This document shows, piece after piece, positions 49,025-61,627 of a stretch of 64,000 nt of DNA. Positions within the stretch are counted from its first letter, which is position 1; each line of letters opens with the position of its first letter. The stretch lies in NCBI GenBank assembly GCA_916610825.1, contig OU744447.1:16866926-16930925 (forward strand), given 5' to 3'. Source of the stretch: Haliclystus octoradiatus (lineage: Eukaryota > Cnidaria > Staurozoa > Stauromedusae > Haliclystidae). The notes under the pieces were generated by a model that was given only the letters and a program-made list of their open reading frames with translations, had not been told where the DNA came from and did no database searches. The position numbers and the translations under genes are program-made.

Positions 49025-49912
49025 TCATTTCTTTGCATCGTAATTCGATAAATCACGTGATAGTTCTTCAGCGCTGCATTCGATGTCACTCTTTTGGGCA
49101 TCAGTCATTTCATCGTGCTCAATCTTCTTATATTCGGATTCTATTGTTTCTTGCTCATTTTCCTTCGCGCTCGTCATGGTGTTCATGCCGTTTTCTTCGA
49201 TTTGTTTATGCATTGTTTTTGTAACATCGATCTTGATAACATTCAATGCCCCAGACAAAGGTTCGATTATTTCCTTTAGCAAAACAGGATAACTGTTTCT
49301 CTCGACCCTTTCAACTCTTTCTGTTAATGTTTTTACTTCGAGAGATAATCCACTTATTAAATGACGTAATGCTGTCTCTTTATTTTCATATATAACTTGT
49401 AAATCAACAAGAGACTCTACAACCTGAAATTCATTTGGATAACGATCAGATATTAAATGACTAATTTCAGATAATTTTTCACCAAAATTATCAATTCGTC
49501 CAGTCACATCTAATCTTATTGCTGGTTTTGGGTCTTGTTTTTTCGATGGCTGTTTCATATCTCGAACACGTTTTTTATCTCGAACAGTGTATCCATTTGT
49601 CATGTTGCTTTTTTGATTCGGATTGTCGCGTGCCTTCTTCAATTCACCATTCACTCTGCCATTCCGTTTTTGGACAGATGTGGGTGTCAATGTCCGGTAC
49701 ATTCTCTGATTATTCTGATGACCATATTTTTGACGTTGTACGTTTGACACAGATGATGTTGATGACTGCCCATCCCAGTTATCATCACTATCATAACTTT
49801 CCAGAGTACGTCTAGATCTAACATGATCTGATGATTCATTATCCACTGGACTCATACGATCTTCATTATGTTGATTCATGTGATTCATTCGCAGAATCGA
49901 TGCTCTGTTCAT
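49025..49912 (-). CDS. Hypothetical charged coiled-coil protein, 295 residues
   Basis: Single open frame from an ATG at 49912. A splice acceptor (ATTCCACAG|CATCT) lies just before the ATG, so a 5'UTR exon probably exists further right. Residues 1-130 are low-complexity, polar and basic (Ser/Asn/Arg, with KKRVRDMKQPSKKQD, a possible nuclear signal). From about 135 to 240 the sequence is helical with heptad-like leucines (IDNFGEKLSEISHLI, LSLEVKTLTERVERVE), suggesting a coiled coil. The C terminus is Glu-rich. I recognise no family. Length and composition support a real protein rather than chance. Confidence 0.6.
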   Translation of the reverse strand: MNRASILRMNHMNQHNEDRMSPVDNESSDHVRSRRTLESYDSDDNWDGQSSTSSVSNVQRQKYGHQNNQRMYRTLTPTSVQKRNGRVNGELKKARDNPNQKSNMTNGYTVRDKKRVRDMKQPSKKQDPKPAIRLDVTGRIDNFGEKLSEISHLISDRYPNEFQVVESLVDLQVIYENKETALRHLISGLSLEVKTLTERVERVERNSYPVLLKEIIEPLSGALNVIKIDVTKTMHKQIEENGMNTMTSAKENEQETIESEYKKIEHDEMTDAQKSDIECSAEELSRDLSNYDAKK

Positions 49913-52786
49913 AGATGCTGTGGAATATTAGAAGAAAGTTGTATTATTAATTAATAAAGCTACTATCGATAGGATCGTTCTTCATGCATATTGAACTCAA
50001 GGTGATCACGACACAAACATTTTATATTCTGCATTATGTTATGATTGAAACCTAATATATAATTAATACGACTTATGATTATGAACTATTATCTATGGTT
50101 ACATATTTGTGTGTATAGGGAGTGCCTACACGATGTGTGATACTGTAGTTCAGTAGAATTGGATAATGTATAAATCATGCTGCTGATATGTGGTCTATTA
50201 TGGCGAGGAAATCAGATTTCAGACATCACCTTTTTTAATAACTATAATTTATGATCAATTTGAAATAATTGCTAAAATTTACATACATAAATGTTAAAAC
50301 ACGATCACATAGGTTCATACTCTATTACTATACACATGTAGCCTATTTACATAAAATTCTAAAATAAATTATTCAAGTTTTGATTTAAAAAATTCTATAG
50401 CCCCTGGTTTCCATTATGCTTGTTGCCAAGTTATCCCTTTGTACGGCAATGCTAACCCTTTCAACAAAAACTGCCGACACATGCATTGTGATACTTTGAT
50501 AAATCAACCAATCGAAGTCCTATACTCCTCAATATGACTTGCCAATGCTGACTTCATTATTAGAGAGTAATATTACTTATTAGCCCAGCTAAAAACCCGA
50601 CGGTGCATACCTAAAATATCAGGACTTTTCAATGATCTGAATGATACGGTATATGAGTATTAATTGGTTCCCTATAAGCATGGTGTCGGATAGTCAGCGT
50701 GATGATTAGTAGTGGAGTAGCGTATAATTACATTGGTCAATGCACTATTATACCTGCACACGGTTTGACTGCTGTTCTATAAGCAATTGTTCGTTACGGA
50801 CTTGTCCACCATCGTGCACAGCTTTTGTATCATATTATCATCTATACATGCTAAGCAATTGAACCTACCTCGATTCATTATTATAATTATTGTTAAGATG
50901 AAGAAAACAAATTTAAATTTATAATCTCTTTATTTGACCAAACTGAACACTAATAGACTCGATACGTTTCTCAAAAATCGCTTTTAACCTATATCCTGTA
51001 AGCTTTACCAATCAACATACAAAAGTCCCCGTCTTATCAATAATTAAATTGGTAATCTGGTGTCTATATAGCCAATGACATTATTCTGATTGTAAACTTA
51101 CAACAAACAAAAGCAGCATATCACGTTATTCTATTTATACGCACATTGGAAAGGATTCCTTTGCGCGTGTATGCATTAAAAACGGAATCATATTGCTGTC
51201 TTGTCTCGTATCCGCAACATTATAATCAATAAAATCAACAGTGTGATACTATACATATACTTCATGTTAGAAAAACAGTAAACGATTTTGATTGGCGATA
51301 AGGCCGTCAGTCAGTATTAATGATGGGGGTGGGAGGGCTATAATCATGAAGAGATATGAAATCTTTTCGACCAATTAAAAGTGGTATAAAAATTATTAAG
51401 CATTGTTTACAAACAGACTGCATGATTACATTTACATGAGAACACAATTAATTAAAATACGAAAATGATACTTTTTGTTTGACCAAATTGCTGATTTTTT
51501 GACAGCCGTTATGGTAGAAAAGTATTTTCAAATAATTTCAGATATGGTAGCCCACATAAACATTATGTGAAGTACGAGCATGTTTGAAATGTAAGGGAAT
51601 GTTATATAGTGAATTGAAATGTAGACTCTGGTTAGCTCATTTTAGGATGCATCCTTATTGTGTTCTACCTGGAAGCGTAATGACAACGATCGTGTAACAT
51701 TGGGATATTGACACAGATTGACAGAATGAGTCTTATGTATAATGTCAGAGGACTGTATCGCGCTGTGATAAAATGTGTGTACTCAAGCCAAAACTATACT
51801 TCCAAGCGTTTGGGATACGAAATGGTAGAAGATTTCCACATGAAATCTGTATTAACGAAAGTGATTAATCCCACATGTGTGACCAATAAAAGAAGAGACG
51901 ATATGTCTAATTTAAGACTATGCAATTCAGGCAATACGCCTTGACCACGACACGAGAATAATGATATTTAGAACCTTAAAACAGCTCTATATTTATACGT
52001 GTGACTATTATTTACAGGCTGCTCATTGGTTGGCTGTAACAATTAGATATAAGATAACAATTAATTTCCAGTCCTCTTTCTACAGCAGTTGTCTGCTGAT
52101 ACTTTTATTTGAATGGCTGGGAGGGGCTTAGAGACTATGTAGACCATCAATCTAGAAAATAATTCATGATCCAATTTTGGGTATTCAATATAATGTTATA
52201 TATACACCTCGAAGTCTACTAGCAATGGTTCAGCTATCGTTGTAAGGTGACTTCCGCTGTATCAAGGGTTACTCTCTAATTGGCTTATCTAAGAATGATC
52301 TCCATCTAAGAATGGCCCATCCCCGATGGCCTCGTATATGTATGACAATACCGTTCTCTTGGACCTTGATTGATAAAATCATTCTTGTTAATAAATTGTA
52401 ATTATAGGGATATATATGCTGTTTAATAAATTTCCTTAAAAGGTATATAATAAATATATACAACTAGGAATAATTAGCAAATATAATACATAATAAAACT
52501 AAGGCTCAGTATCAAACTCAACAACCATAATAATAATAATAATAATAATAATAATATCAATAATATAAATCTGACAATATTTATGATGATGTATGCATTA
52601 CCTGAATAATAAGTTATGACAAATATTGTCCTTTTACATGAAAAATAGAATATATGAAATAGGAATATACAACACAGTAATTGAATTCCCATGAAATAAA
52701 TAACCCGACGTTATTCACATACAAATCTACACTCAAACTGTTGATTTATGTTAGAGCTCAAATTCAAAATTGATAACCGACATTTG
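49913..52786. other. Non-coding stretch
   Basis: No supported gene. It would include upstream exon(s) of the minus-strand coiled-coil gene and the 3' flank of the next gene. A (TAA)n tract lies at about 52528-52556. Confidence 0.45.
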
Positions 52787-55219
52787 CTATGTTGCAATCA
52801 GCACTGAATCAGCTGATGTTGTTTTGTTAACATGTGATACTTCACATTCGGCTTGGTTTGTATCATAAATAACAGGATTAAACAGCCCGATGTCTCTGCA
52901 CTGTTTTTCTTGTATTAATTGACTCTCTGTTTCAGGTAGAGAGCGTTGTTTGCCCCGTCCAGATAATAATTGCCGTCTGTGTTTAATATGTAACATGTAG
53001 ACAGTCTTGTCACAAGTTACTTTATCTGTCAGCATTTCAAAACCAATTGTTTCAAATGCTTCAAAGAATAATTTTAGCAGAACATCATCTTCAGGTAGTT
53101 GTGCGACACTGCAATCCATAGCTTTGGCAATATGGTAACGCACTTCTGTTAGTGTGATTTTGTTGCCTTTTTGTGGTGTAAATGATTTAACAACCGCCAT
53201 ACGTAATTGCACTACTCGATACTCTTTATCCCATTGGTCTTGCTCACCGTGATCCTCGTCTACCGTAAGACTATCACGGTGCTGTTTCTTCAATTGACGG
53301 TGATTGAATTCAAGATCTTGACTACCTCTTGAATACATAAATCGGGCTGCCAACGAACTATGCTTCATTATTGGTATTCCACAATATGATTTTCGCCGTG
53401 ATTTTGATGACGGCCGACATAACATGCTTACAGTATGATTTGAGAGAACGCCGAATTCACTTCTGGCTGATATGCTGTTGCTTTTGAATGACATGTTGTC
53501 GCCTTTAACCAGCATACTTTCTGAACTACAGCGGCTAGGTAGAGTAGCATCTACATCCAATCGATTTTTAGGTAACTTCACATCGCTATGGTTTGATTCT
53601 GAGCTATGTCTCCGATAAGATGAGATCTTTTGCCGGCGCTGGAAGAAAGGATTGTTTTCAAGGCTGTATCTTCTGCGAGTTTCTTCACTGCATTGCCGGC
53701 GTGGTATTTCAAGTTGATATCGTTTATGTTCAAGGCTAGTCTTCCTATTTTTTAATGGTATGTCCTCGAGCAGCCCGTTATCTGTTTGCACAAAAAACAT
53801 AGAGAAGAAATATCGATTTACAACATCAGGTTTGCTCTCTTTGTCTTGGTCATCGTGTACTGTCTGGTCACTGTATGGTTTCAAGGCCCCATCATCAATC
53901 GATGGTGACGTTGAATATGATCTGCATTCCTCTTTTGCAACAACGTTATACTGTCGACTAGGCGAGTATTCTACAATCTTAGGTAGTTTTCCTGCTGATA
54001 ATGCCTGATTCGTTGATGGGGTATCTTCTATCAGAAATGATGAGATGCTCCCTTCGTCGGGTGTGTCTTCATCGCTTGTTAATGTTGAGAGTGTTCCTGT
54101 TGTTGATGATTTGAGTGATTCAGTACTGTTTGATGATATTGATCGGTGTTCACTTTGATGTGATTCATATGGAAGGCCGTGCGACTCATCAAAAAACGTG
54201 CAAGCTACACCGTTTTTACGACGGACTGAGTTTACTTCACGTTCCACATCACTATCTTTAACATTACTTTGGAATAATCTCATCAGACGAAATTCAGCTC
54301 TTCTTGTCGATGCGTCACTATTTTCAAATTCAGAAGAATCGCCATCCGTGTCTTCATGTTTATGTTGACTATGCTGCGATCTTTTCAATACATGTAACCC
54401 TTTAATTCTTCGTCTTTTTCTACACTCAAAATCGTCATCAAATGAATCTACTGATAGTATTGATGAACCATTATTTTGATTAAAATTTCCTCGAGGCGAA
54501 ATCAATGTTTTTCTTGACCTCTGACGCGGCTGTTCTTCTTCCTCTCCTCCGCGTGGTGACTTTAAAACCAATTTCGATTTTTCTAGAGCTCTATTCGCTA
54601 ATAATGGTGATAATTCTCTTCTCATAACATGTAATATATCTCCTGTGGACACGTTTTCTATCATAGCCATATTTATAAATACACAAAAATGATTTTCCAT
54701 TTGGCGTAAAATTACTTTTGGATATGCATGTGACACCGCTTCCAGAACATCTTGCGCTGATATGGCTCTCTTCAGTTCACCAGGAGCAAAATCCAACACA
54801 AAACTATAAACGCAACTGTATGTTACATTGGCTCCTTTTCGGAATTCAAAACCCTCTTGGATGACATGCTTAATACTATCTTGATACGCTTTAGCACTTG
54901 ACCGACGTTCAAATAATGGCTTCGATGTACGGCGTCGGACGGACGGACTTGAAACTATTGGTTGATTAGGACAGCATGATCGTTTGGCTACTGGTAATGT
55001 AATTATTGGTGGTTTTCTAAATGTCGTAATTTCAACATCTCCAAAATGAACTCGATTTGATGGTGTTTTCTTTACTTTCCTATGATCTTTACCATTACAG
55101 TTCTCCTCGTCTGCTTGTATGTTTGTTTCAGACCAAATTGGTAATTTTGAGCCCCTATGGTCCGTTGAAACCATGTCGCTCAACTTGTCTAACCATAAGT
55201 TAAATGGATGTCCTGCCAA
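52787..55219 (-). CDS. Hypothetical 810-residue protein, intronless
   Basis: One long open frame from an ATG at 55219. I recognise no family. A compact region at about residues 108-212 (AYQDSIKHVIQEGFEFRKG, then SAQDVLEAVSHAYPKVILRQ) and another at about 665-750 (VVQLRMAVVKSFTPQKG, ITLTEVRYHIAKAM, LLKLFFEAFETIGFEML) have regular helix/strand patterns and look folded. Between them lie about 450 residues of Ser-, Arg- and acidic-rich, probably disordered sequence with many RRxS-type phosphorylation-like sites (RRRYSLE, SRRKSYC, RRHSSE). The N terminus starts with an amphipathic FNLWLDKLSDMV. The codon pattern is coding-like throughout. It could be a cytoplasmic scaffold, but this is not established. 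Confidence 0.75.
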   Translation of the reverse strand: MAGHPFNLWLDKLSDMVSTDHRGSKLPIWSETNIQADEENCNGKDHRKVKKTPSNRVHFGDVEITTFRKPPIITLPVAKRSCCPNQPIVSSPSVRRRTSKPLFERRSSAKAYQDSIKHVIQEGFEFRKGANVTYSCVYSFVLDFAPGELKRAISAQDVLEAVSHAYPKVILRQMENHFCVFINMAMIENVSTGDILHVMRRELSPLLANRALEKSKLVLKSPRGGEEEEQPRQRSRKTLISPRGNFNQNNGSSILSVDSFDDDFECRKRRRIKGLHVLKRSQHSQHKHEDTDGDSSEFENSDASTRRAEFRLMRLFQSNVKDSDVEREVNSVRRKNGVACTFFDESHGLPYESHQSEHRSISSNSTESLKSSTTGTLSTLTSDEDTPDEGSISSFLIEDTPSTNQALSAGKLPKIVEYSPSRQYNVVAKEECRSYSTSPSIDDGALKPYSDQTVHDDQDKESKPDVVNRYFFSMFFVQTDNGLLEDIPLKNRKTSLEHKRYQLEIPRRQCSEETRRRYSLENNPFFQRRQKISSYRRHSSESNHSDVKLPKNRLDVDATLPSRCSSESMLVKGDNMSFKSNSISARSEFGVLSNHTVSMLCRPSSKSRRKSYCGIPIMKHSSLAARFMYSRGSQDLEFNHRQLKKQHRDSLTVDEDHGEQDQWDKEYRVVQLRMAVVKSFTPQKGNKITLTEVRYHIAKAMDCSVAQLPEDDVLLKLFFEAFETIGFEMLTDKVTCDKTVYMLHIKHRRQLLSGRGKQRSLPETESQLIQEKQCRDIGLFNPVIYDTNQAECEVSHVNKTTSADSVLIAT

Positions 55220-55870
55220 ACTTAAATTATATCATCCCCTCTTTCCACGTCTTATTTTTGCAACGAAAGCAACTATTCTAATCCAAACGTCATTGACAAT
55301 GTTCTTGTAATTAATATTTCATGTATTTCGTAATTTTGTTTACCGCACTGCTCAAACAGGCGCATTTTATCAATGCTTATATGAATACCTATTTACTCTA
55401 TCGTGCCAAAAGTGGTAAACCTGCTGTTGTATTATTGAGCTTGAGGTCTTTAAAGATTGAATTGAACATGAAATAGAACACAAGAACCGTGAAAATACTT
55501 CGAGACATGCACAATGATGACGAGAATAGGCACATATATTTGCAGGTTGTGCCGAACCGATATTCACGGGGAACTAGGACAGAGACCGTATATAATTATA
55601 ATGTACACACAGTTGTTCGCATGTTTAATTCAAGATTGAAATGTTTTCGATGCCGCAGGGTATTGGCGGGTGCAAAATTATCTAATATTGACTCAAAACT
55701 TCATTATGCACTGTACAGTTGCTATATACAACAGTTTTCCTCCAGATAAAACGTGTCATAGACGCCATCAATAGATGTACATTTTCCTCTCATACATTAG
55801 AAAAAAACATAAAAATAATAATAATAATAACAATAACTTGTAACAAATGACAGCGATAAAAACACGGGAT
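55220..55870. other. Upstream region of the 810-residue gene
   Basis: Contains the probable promoter of the minus-strand gene. The 86-codon frame at 55489-55749 has no domain and is treated as chance. A short AAT microsatellite lies near 55815. Confidence 0.4.
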
Positions 55871-55918
55871 TTCACAACATTTCGCCATATCATATCTTCA
55901 TGGCATCATCAGGTATAT
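55871..55918 (-). ncRNA. Hammerhead-like motif
   Basis: Minus strand: CTGATGA (55912-55906), a perfect 5-bp stem II (GCCAT/ATGGC), GAAA (55883-55880), then TGTT and GTGAAATCCCGTGTTTT. The downstream part resembles the tail after the motifs at 27.1 and 27.4 kb. Stem III is nearly absent and stem I is only about 3 bp (ATAC/GTGA region), so it may be a decayed copy. Confidence 0.5.
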
Positions 55919-57805
55919 AAATACAAATTAAAAAGTTACAAATATATAGAGTTTGAGCTTACAAAGAAAATTATCAAATACAATTACACGGAATTAACAA
56001 ACAACCGGGATTTTATAGAATCCGATTGCATGTTGAGTGTTGGCTTGATCCGCCTGATTGCAAGCATTTCATAAGTAAGACAATAAGTTTTGTTTTCGCA
56101 TTTAGTCAAAACACGGAAAATGTGATGACTGTTCCGGACAGTTAACCCGCGAGAGTGACGAAGGTGTGCGCCACAGCTGAACCGGTGTGTCCGTCAATAC
56201 GTTAATGAAAGTGTTGGCATGGATAGCCAACATAACTAGCTTCACACAAGTCACATTGAAAACAATACACAACGCATTGACGATACAACATCGATGGCTA
56301 TTGTTCGCGTATCCTCAAATCATCAATAAGTTTTTTACTGCTAAAAACTGGTCTGATAATTTACAGTATGTCCTTTGTCTTCACTATTAAATCTATACAA
56401 TATCAAAACCACAATCCATGGAATATTAAAACGATATGACTGCAGCATCTGCCAAGAGAAGACTGTTGAAAGACTTTTCAGCCTTTTTATTTTCATAGTT
56501 CAACATCAGCTATCACAAACAATCCGCCAAATGATCCAATCAAATTTCTATGGAGCTCGCACTGACTACAACAAAATAATAGATGGTTTATCAACATATG
56601 GATGTAGGAAATACATCCTTTAGCCTAATTTTCAAAGTTTGCCTACAATTTGAAGTCAATTACAGCTAAAAAGGTCTACTGGGCACGAAAAATTCAATTT
56701 TTAGAGTCAGCGCCTCAGGCTATCACGCATATCTACAATGTGGGCAGTACAATTTTAAAATAAGAAGCCAGGTGAGGCTGTAGTACTAAAGGTTTCTTAA
56801 ATTCCATAGGATTTTAGTACCAAAGGTTTGTTAAAAGTTTCTTAATATTTAGAGCTGTAAAATAGGCAGAAAAATCTGAACATTTGATTGCTCATTTTAA
56901 ATTTTATTTTGTATGCCTTTAAATAATCTTATTACATTCTATTCATCATTATGTAATAGTTTATAATCTTGATCACTCAAATTCAAACTTTTTCTCAAGT
57001 CTTTCTATACTCCGCTAGGGACTTATCATCAAACGGATTAGATTAGAACATCTTTTCACTACAGAACACTTTCAGTCTACTTTTAATGAAAAACGCTCAT
57101 ACAGGATGATAGGATAGCATGCAAACCCCCTGCAAAATCAGAAAGTGTCTGGACTGAGAATTACATTGGTAAGCATATTGTCAAAGACACATATACAACT
57201 ATCTATAAGAAAGAAGCAGGAAAAAGAGCAATCATTTGGATAATAAGGATAAGCAAGATATGATGAAGGAATATAGCCATTTGGTCCTATGGGAGCAATT
57301 CCTACATAAGCACTCTTTTCCATTTTTTGCTCAAATGATGATCGTAGCCATACAGGAGGGGTAATACCATTATTAGATCCTTGGAAAGAAGGAAATAACT
57401 ATATTTTAGCTCTATTGTACCTCATAAATCTGAAGAAGCAGCATTTTCTAATATAGGTTATATTGCAGATTTGCAATCTGAAAATTTCTGTGGATAAACC
57501 ACGATGATTAGAGCTCAAATTCTGAAAGTTATTGACCTTGACTTGTGCGTGCAACATTTTGGAATTAGAATCGGTTGCTTTGATGTAACCGAGTGAAACT
57601 ACAATGTGAATTTGTGTTCAATAGTTGTTTCATGCATGCCTTACACTTGCGAATTAATATGGACCAGTGATGCCATACATTTTCTGAGAATGATTGTCAG
57701 CTTTTCATTTCTTTCATTGTGACTGAAGTTGTGGCATTGTACCATAAATTAATTGTAGATCCCCCAATTTCCCTCAAAATATATTATGCTCTCCCATTAA
57801 TGACA

Positions 57806-57840
<35 letters not shown>
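55919..57840. other. Non-coding stretch
   Basis: No supported gene. It ends in a CAT/ATC microsatellite (57807-57843) at the LINE junction. Confidence 0.45.
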
Positions 57841-57842
<2 letters not shown>

Positions 57843-59280
57843 ATCAACACATCCAGTTTTTCTTGCTGATAAGCCATTGAATTGTTTAATGTTTGCCGAC
57901 GATATAGTCTTATTTTCTCAAACCAAAGAGGGTCTCCAAAAATGCATGGAGAAAGCATATCTTTACGCCGAGCAATGGAAGCTCAAAATTAATTATGAAA
58001 AGTCAAAATGCATGATCTTCTCAAAAAAATATGCTGATGAGCAACATTTCTTTTCCATTAATAATACCCCCATCGAAATGGTCGAAAATTACAAATATCT
58101 AGGTTTTTCGTTTCATTGCTCCTCAAAACAATGTTTTGGTATTAAGCAACTTTGCACAAAAGCCGAAAAAGCATGGGCAATAACACAGCGCTCTATGGGG
58201 CGGTCGTCAACCAGCTATGTTGCAATTCACAAAACAATGTTTACTACCATGATAAAACCCATACTTCTCTATGCTAGTGATGTTTGGGGTGATTCTGTTA
58301 CTCACATTGAAAATAACCAAATAGAAACTGTACAGCGAGATATTATGCGGAAAATATTAAATGTTAGAAAGAATTCCAGTAAGATAGCTGTTAGAGCGGA
58401 ATTGGGGATCATCCCTCTACAGATTGACGTTAAAATTAATATGATCAAATTCCTTGTTAGAATGATTAACTCCAAAAAAAGTAGTTTACTGTACAAGGCA
58501 TTTGGTGAACAAATCGTCAACAGTTCATCAACTTCATGGCTGGGTAAAGTTACACATCATTTGTCCTAAATAGGAATCAATTTACAGCTTTTGATCTCTA
58601 AAGAAACTAATCAAAAATCTGATCAAATAAAACTAATCAACTCTATAAAAGATCAATTAAATAACGAATACAAAATCAACTTTGAGCAAACTAATCTAAA
58701 CTCTAACACTCCAGGCCAATCGAACCAATTGAAATTCTACAAAACAATCAAACATAAATTTGAATTTGAAAATTATTTGCTACTTCCACACAAAAAGTCT
58801 AGGATAGCAATAACTCAGATCAGAATCAGTGCTCATAAGCTCGGAGTACAGACCGGACGATATTCTAACATTCCCTACGAGGACCGGCTATGTCCCCATT
58901 GCGATAGTGACAGTATCGACGATGAGATACATCTACTCTTTAACTGTAATATAAATAGTAACTTGAGGGTAGCGTTTTTTAATAAAATAGAAAAGTTGCA
59001 TAACAACTTTCAGGTATTCTCGGATACAGAGAAATTGGAACTGCTATTTTCCCAAACAGAGTTACAAACAAAGAAACTGTTGGGAAGATTTCTTTACGAA
59101 TCTTTGCAGAAACGCTACAATAATTTGCAATAGTGAATAATAGAATGACCCATGTTTTAATAATTTTATAACTATATAGTGAATCAATATTATCTTAATA
59201 TGTTGTTATTTAGAAGCAACAGGGATAAATAGGTTCTTATAACAACTATGCTAAATAAAAAATAAATAAAAATATATATA
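57841..59280 (+). mobile_element. 5'-truncated non-LTR retrotransposon (LINE)
   Basis: Only the C-terminal half of the reverse-transcriptase ORF remains, followed by a short 3' region ending in AAATAAATAAA-type repeats. The 5' junction falls directly at an ATC microsatellite. Flanks carry inverted copies of ATGACATTCATCAT (57800-57813 and 59435-59448). Confidence 0.8.
57844..59133 (+). pseudogene. LINE reverse transcriptase C-terminal region, stop-interrupted
   Basis: An open frame runs from the microsatellite through CLMFADDIVLFS (RT catalytic FADD), NYEKSKCMIF and NYKYLGFSF, the thumb and the following helical region. An in-frame TAA at 58567-58569 splits it, and the same frame continues to 59133. 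The second part has a RVT-type zinc motif (LCPHCDSD ... HLLFNCN) at the C terminus. There are no palm N-terminal motifs or endonuclease. RT-zinc order suggests a CR1/Jockey/I-like group; the clade is not certain. Not functional as it stands. Confidence 0.82.
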
Positions 59281-61627
59281 TATACAAATATATACAAATA
59301 TCGAATAACAACATAATAATATTAAATAATACTTACCACACACCTGTATCTATGTAAACTGGTATATTGGTATTAAATCAAAACAAACAAACAAACATCA
59401 TCATCAAATAATAACTTAACATATGATGATGGTAATGATGAATGTCATTGATCGCGTCTAGTTCTAGAGCGTCAATAATTAATTAGCTTTTCCTCTATTG
59501 CTAAAAATTTCTTTGTTCGTCTTGATGATTTATCTTCAACCTCATCCAGGCTTTTTTATAGAAATTTTCTTCAATGCGTTATTAGGTCTATTGCACGTAT
59601 CCGTACTGCGAATGACTATAGACTCTAAGAGAACTCCAGACAAAACTTCGTACTAACGACAGCTTCTTTCACAACGAAGTTCTTGGAATCGTTATACTGG
59701 TCAAAAGAAGGAATTTTGTTGTCCGCACTTTATGAAAGTCATTTTGGCAGTTTCCATAGTAGTTAGCAGTTAGTAGTCTCCGACGGAAAGAAGTAATACA
59801 ATACTAACGTCTTTCAACTTGTAAACAAGATCCACATTCTGATACAAAGACATTAAAATATATTTCAATTAGCATTGACCAATACAGTACGGATACATTG
59901 GCTGGTGGTTTATCTTCCACTTATTTCATAACTTCCATCAGAATGCAGATCATTGATTTCTACCCTGGCGCTGGTTTCTACTGAATATATATAGTTAACA
60001 ATTATATCAAATTTATAATCATTCAACACAAGCATTCGAAGAACATTATCAAAAGCATCACTGGAAACTGGTTTCAACATGTGTTACACTGTTACACACC
60101 TTCTAGGCCTGGGTTTCACTACTCTAAAAGGTCCACGATGGATTCTCCTTCAAGGAAAACACTATGTGCACGAACCCCATGGTTTAGATGTAAAGAAAAC
60201 TGAGACTTTCAAAAAGTACATGGTTTGCCTTCGTATAACAATAATATCATAACTTTTTGTCTCATCTCTCATTCCTGTTTTTATTTTATATTTTCATCAA
60301 ATTTTCTAAATCCCCAAAACAGTAGCATCAAAATTCGCTTTAGTAAAATAATTCGATAACGATAAAGTTCAACAAATTCGAAAAGTATGCTACGAAAAGA
60401 TAGTAGTAATGTTCTATGTTCTCATTAAAATAGAGATGAGAAGCAAACATTTGTTTCGTAAGTTGGAAGATGTTAATCCAAATTAAAATGAGATTCATTT
60501 GCTGTTAATATATTATTTTGAAACTAACATGACCAAAAACAAAACATATAAATGAAATGGAATCAAAATTCATAGCAATGAGCTTTAGAAGGATATGTTT
60601 TATTGAATTCAAGTTCGCACAAGAAATTCATATTATAAGCTAGGTAGGTCTATTTCTGCATTTCAAAATTTTTAGGGTAAAGATACAAAGTGTTGAAAAT
60701 TGGTAATTAAAATAAGAAACTGTTTTCTAGCTATGTGGGCAAGTTTCGTATTCTTTTTTTGAGTAAAAATGTGATAGCTTTAAGAAAATGTCTAGTTATA
60801 GCTACTGTACTTGCACTTTATGCTCTGTTCATTCACTACACTTATGTTTTCCGCTGCTAGGAGCACATAAGTGTCATAAGTAGCAGGAATAAGCGGCAAA
60901 TCACCAACCGGTGGTCTCATTCTGATACTCAGGAACTCAATAGAACCTCTATATTTTAACTTGGTCTACCGTAAATCTCTCCGCGCTCTTTCGTATTCCG
61001 CGTTCAAGACCTGCCGCATTGTCTTAGTTTAAGCACAATTTTCTGCATAGCTTCTGGAGTTCGAATAAAATCCATGTAAAGAGTAATCTTTTGGTATTCA
61101 TATAATTTATTTATTAAATTTTGTTTGAAACTGTACAACACGCATTATATGTTTAAATAATAAATTTTGTGCATCTATGAAATTAAAATAAATATGTATC
61201 TGATATGGTATATTATATATAATATTTTATATGTGTTATTATAATATATTTCTAACTTATAAAAACAAAATATTTAATTTATAAAAAATTTTTTTCAAGA
61301 AACTGAATAAAAAAGTCTACCCTACTTTATTTCATAATGGTGTTTTTGCATGAATTAGGATAATTAATACTTTTTTGATTTTAAATTGGATAGAGTTATG
61401 TATCAAGTTTTGATAATACTAGAACTAAAATTAATATCCCCAAAAATTAACATGTGAAATAAATTATTTTTGAATTTGGGCGCAAATTGCTCAGAAGCAA
61501 ATCTAAATTGCCATAGCTTGCGGACATTTTAGTTTTCGAAACCAAAATTCTGTGCAGTATAGCAGCGTTACATTAGCAGTCAACCAGTCAGTGTTCTCCA
61601 TTGACCATTTCATTTCATAGTTAGAGA
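59281..61627. other. AT-rich non-coding stretch
   Basis: No supported gene. 61080-61310 is extremely AT-rich. It probably includes the 3' flank of the right-edge minus-strand gene. Confidence 0.45.

Noticed and set aside
49083..49815. Plus-strand frames opposite the coiled-coil gene
   Set aside because: Shadows of the minus-strand coding sequence.
55489..55749. 86-codon plus-strand frame
   Set aside because: No domain. It sits in the upstream region of the minus-strand 810-residue gene.
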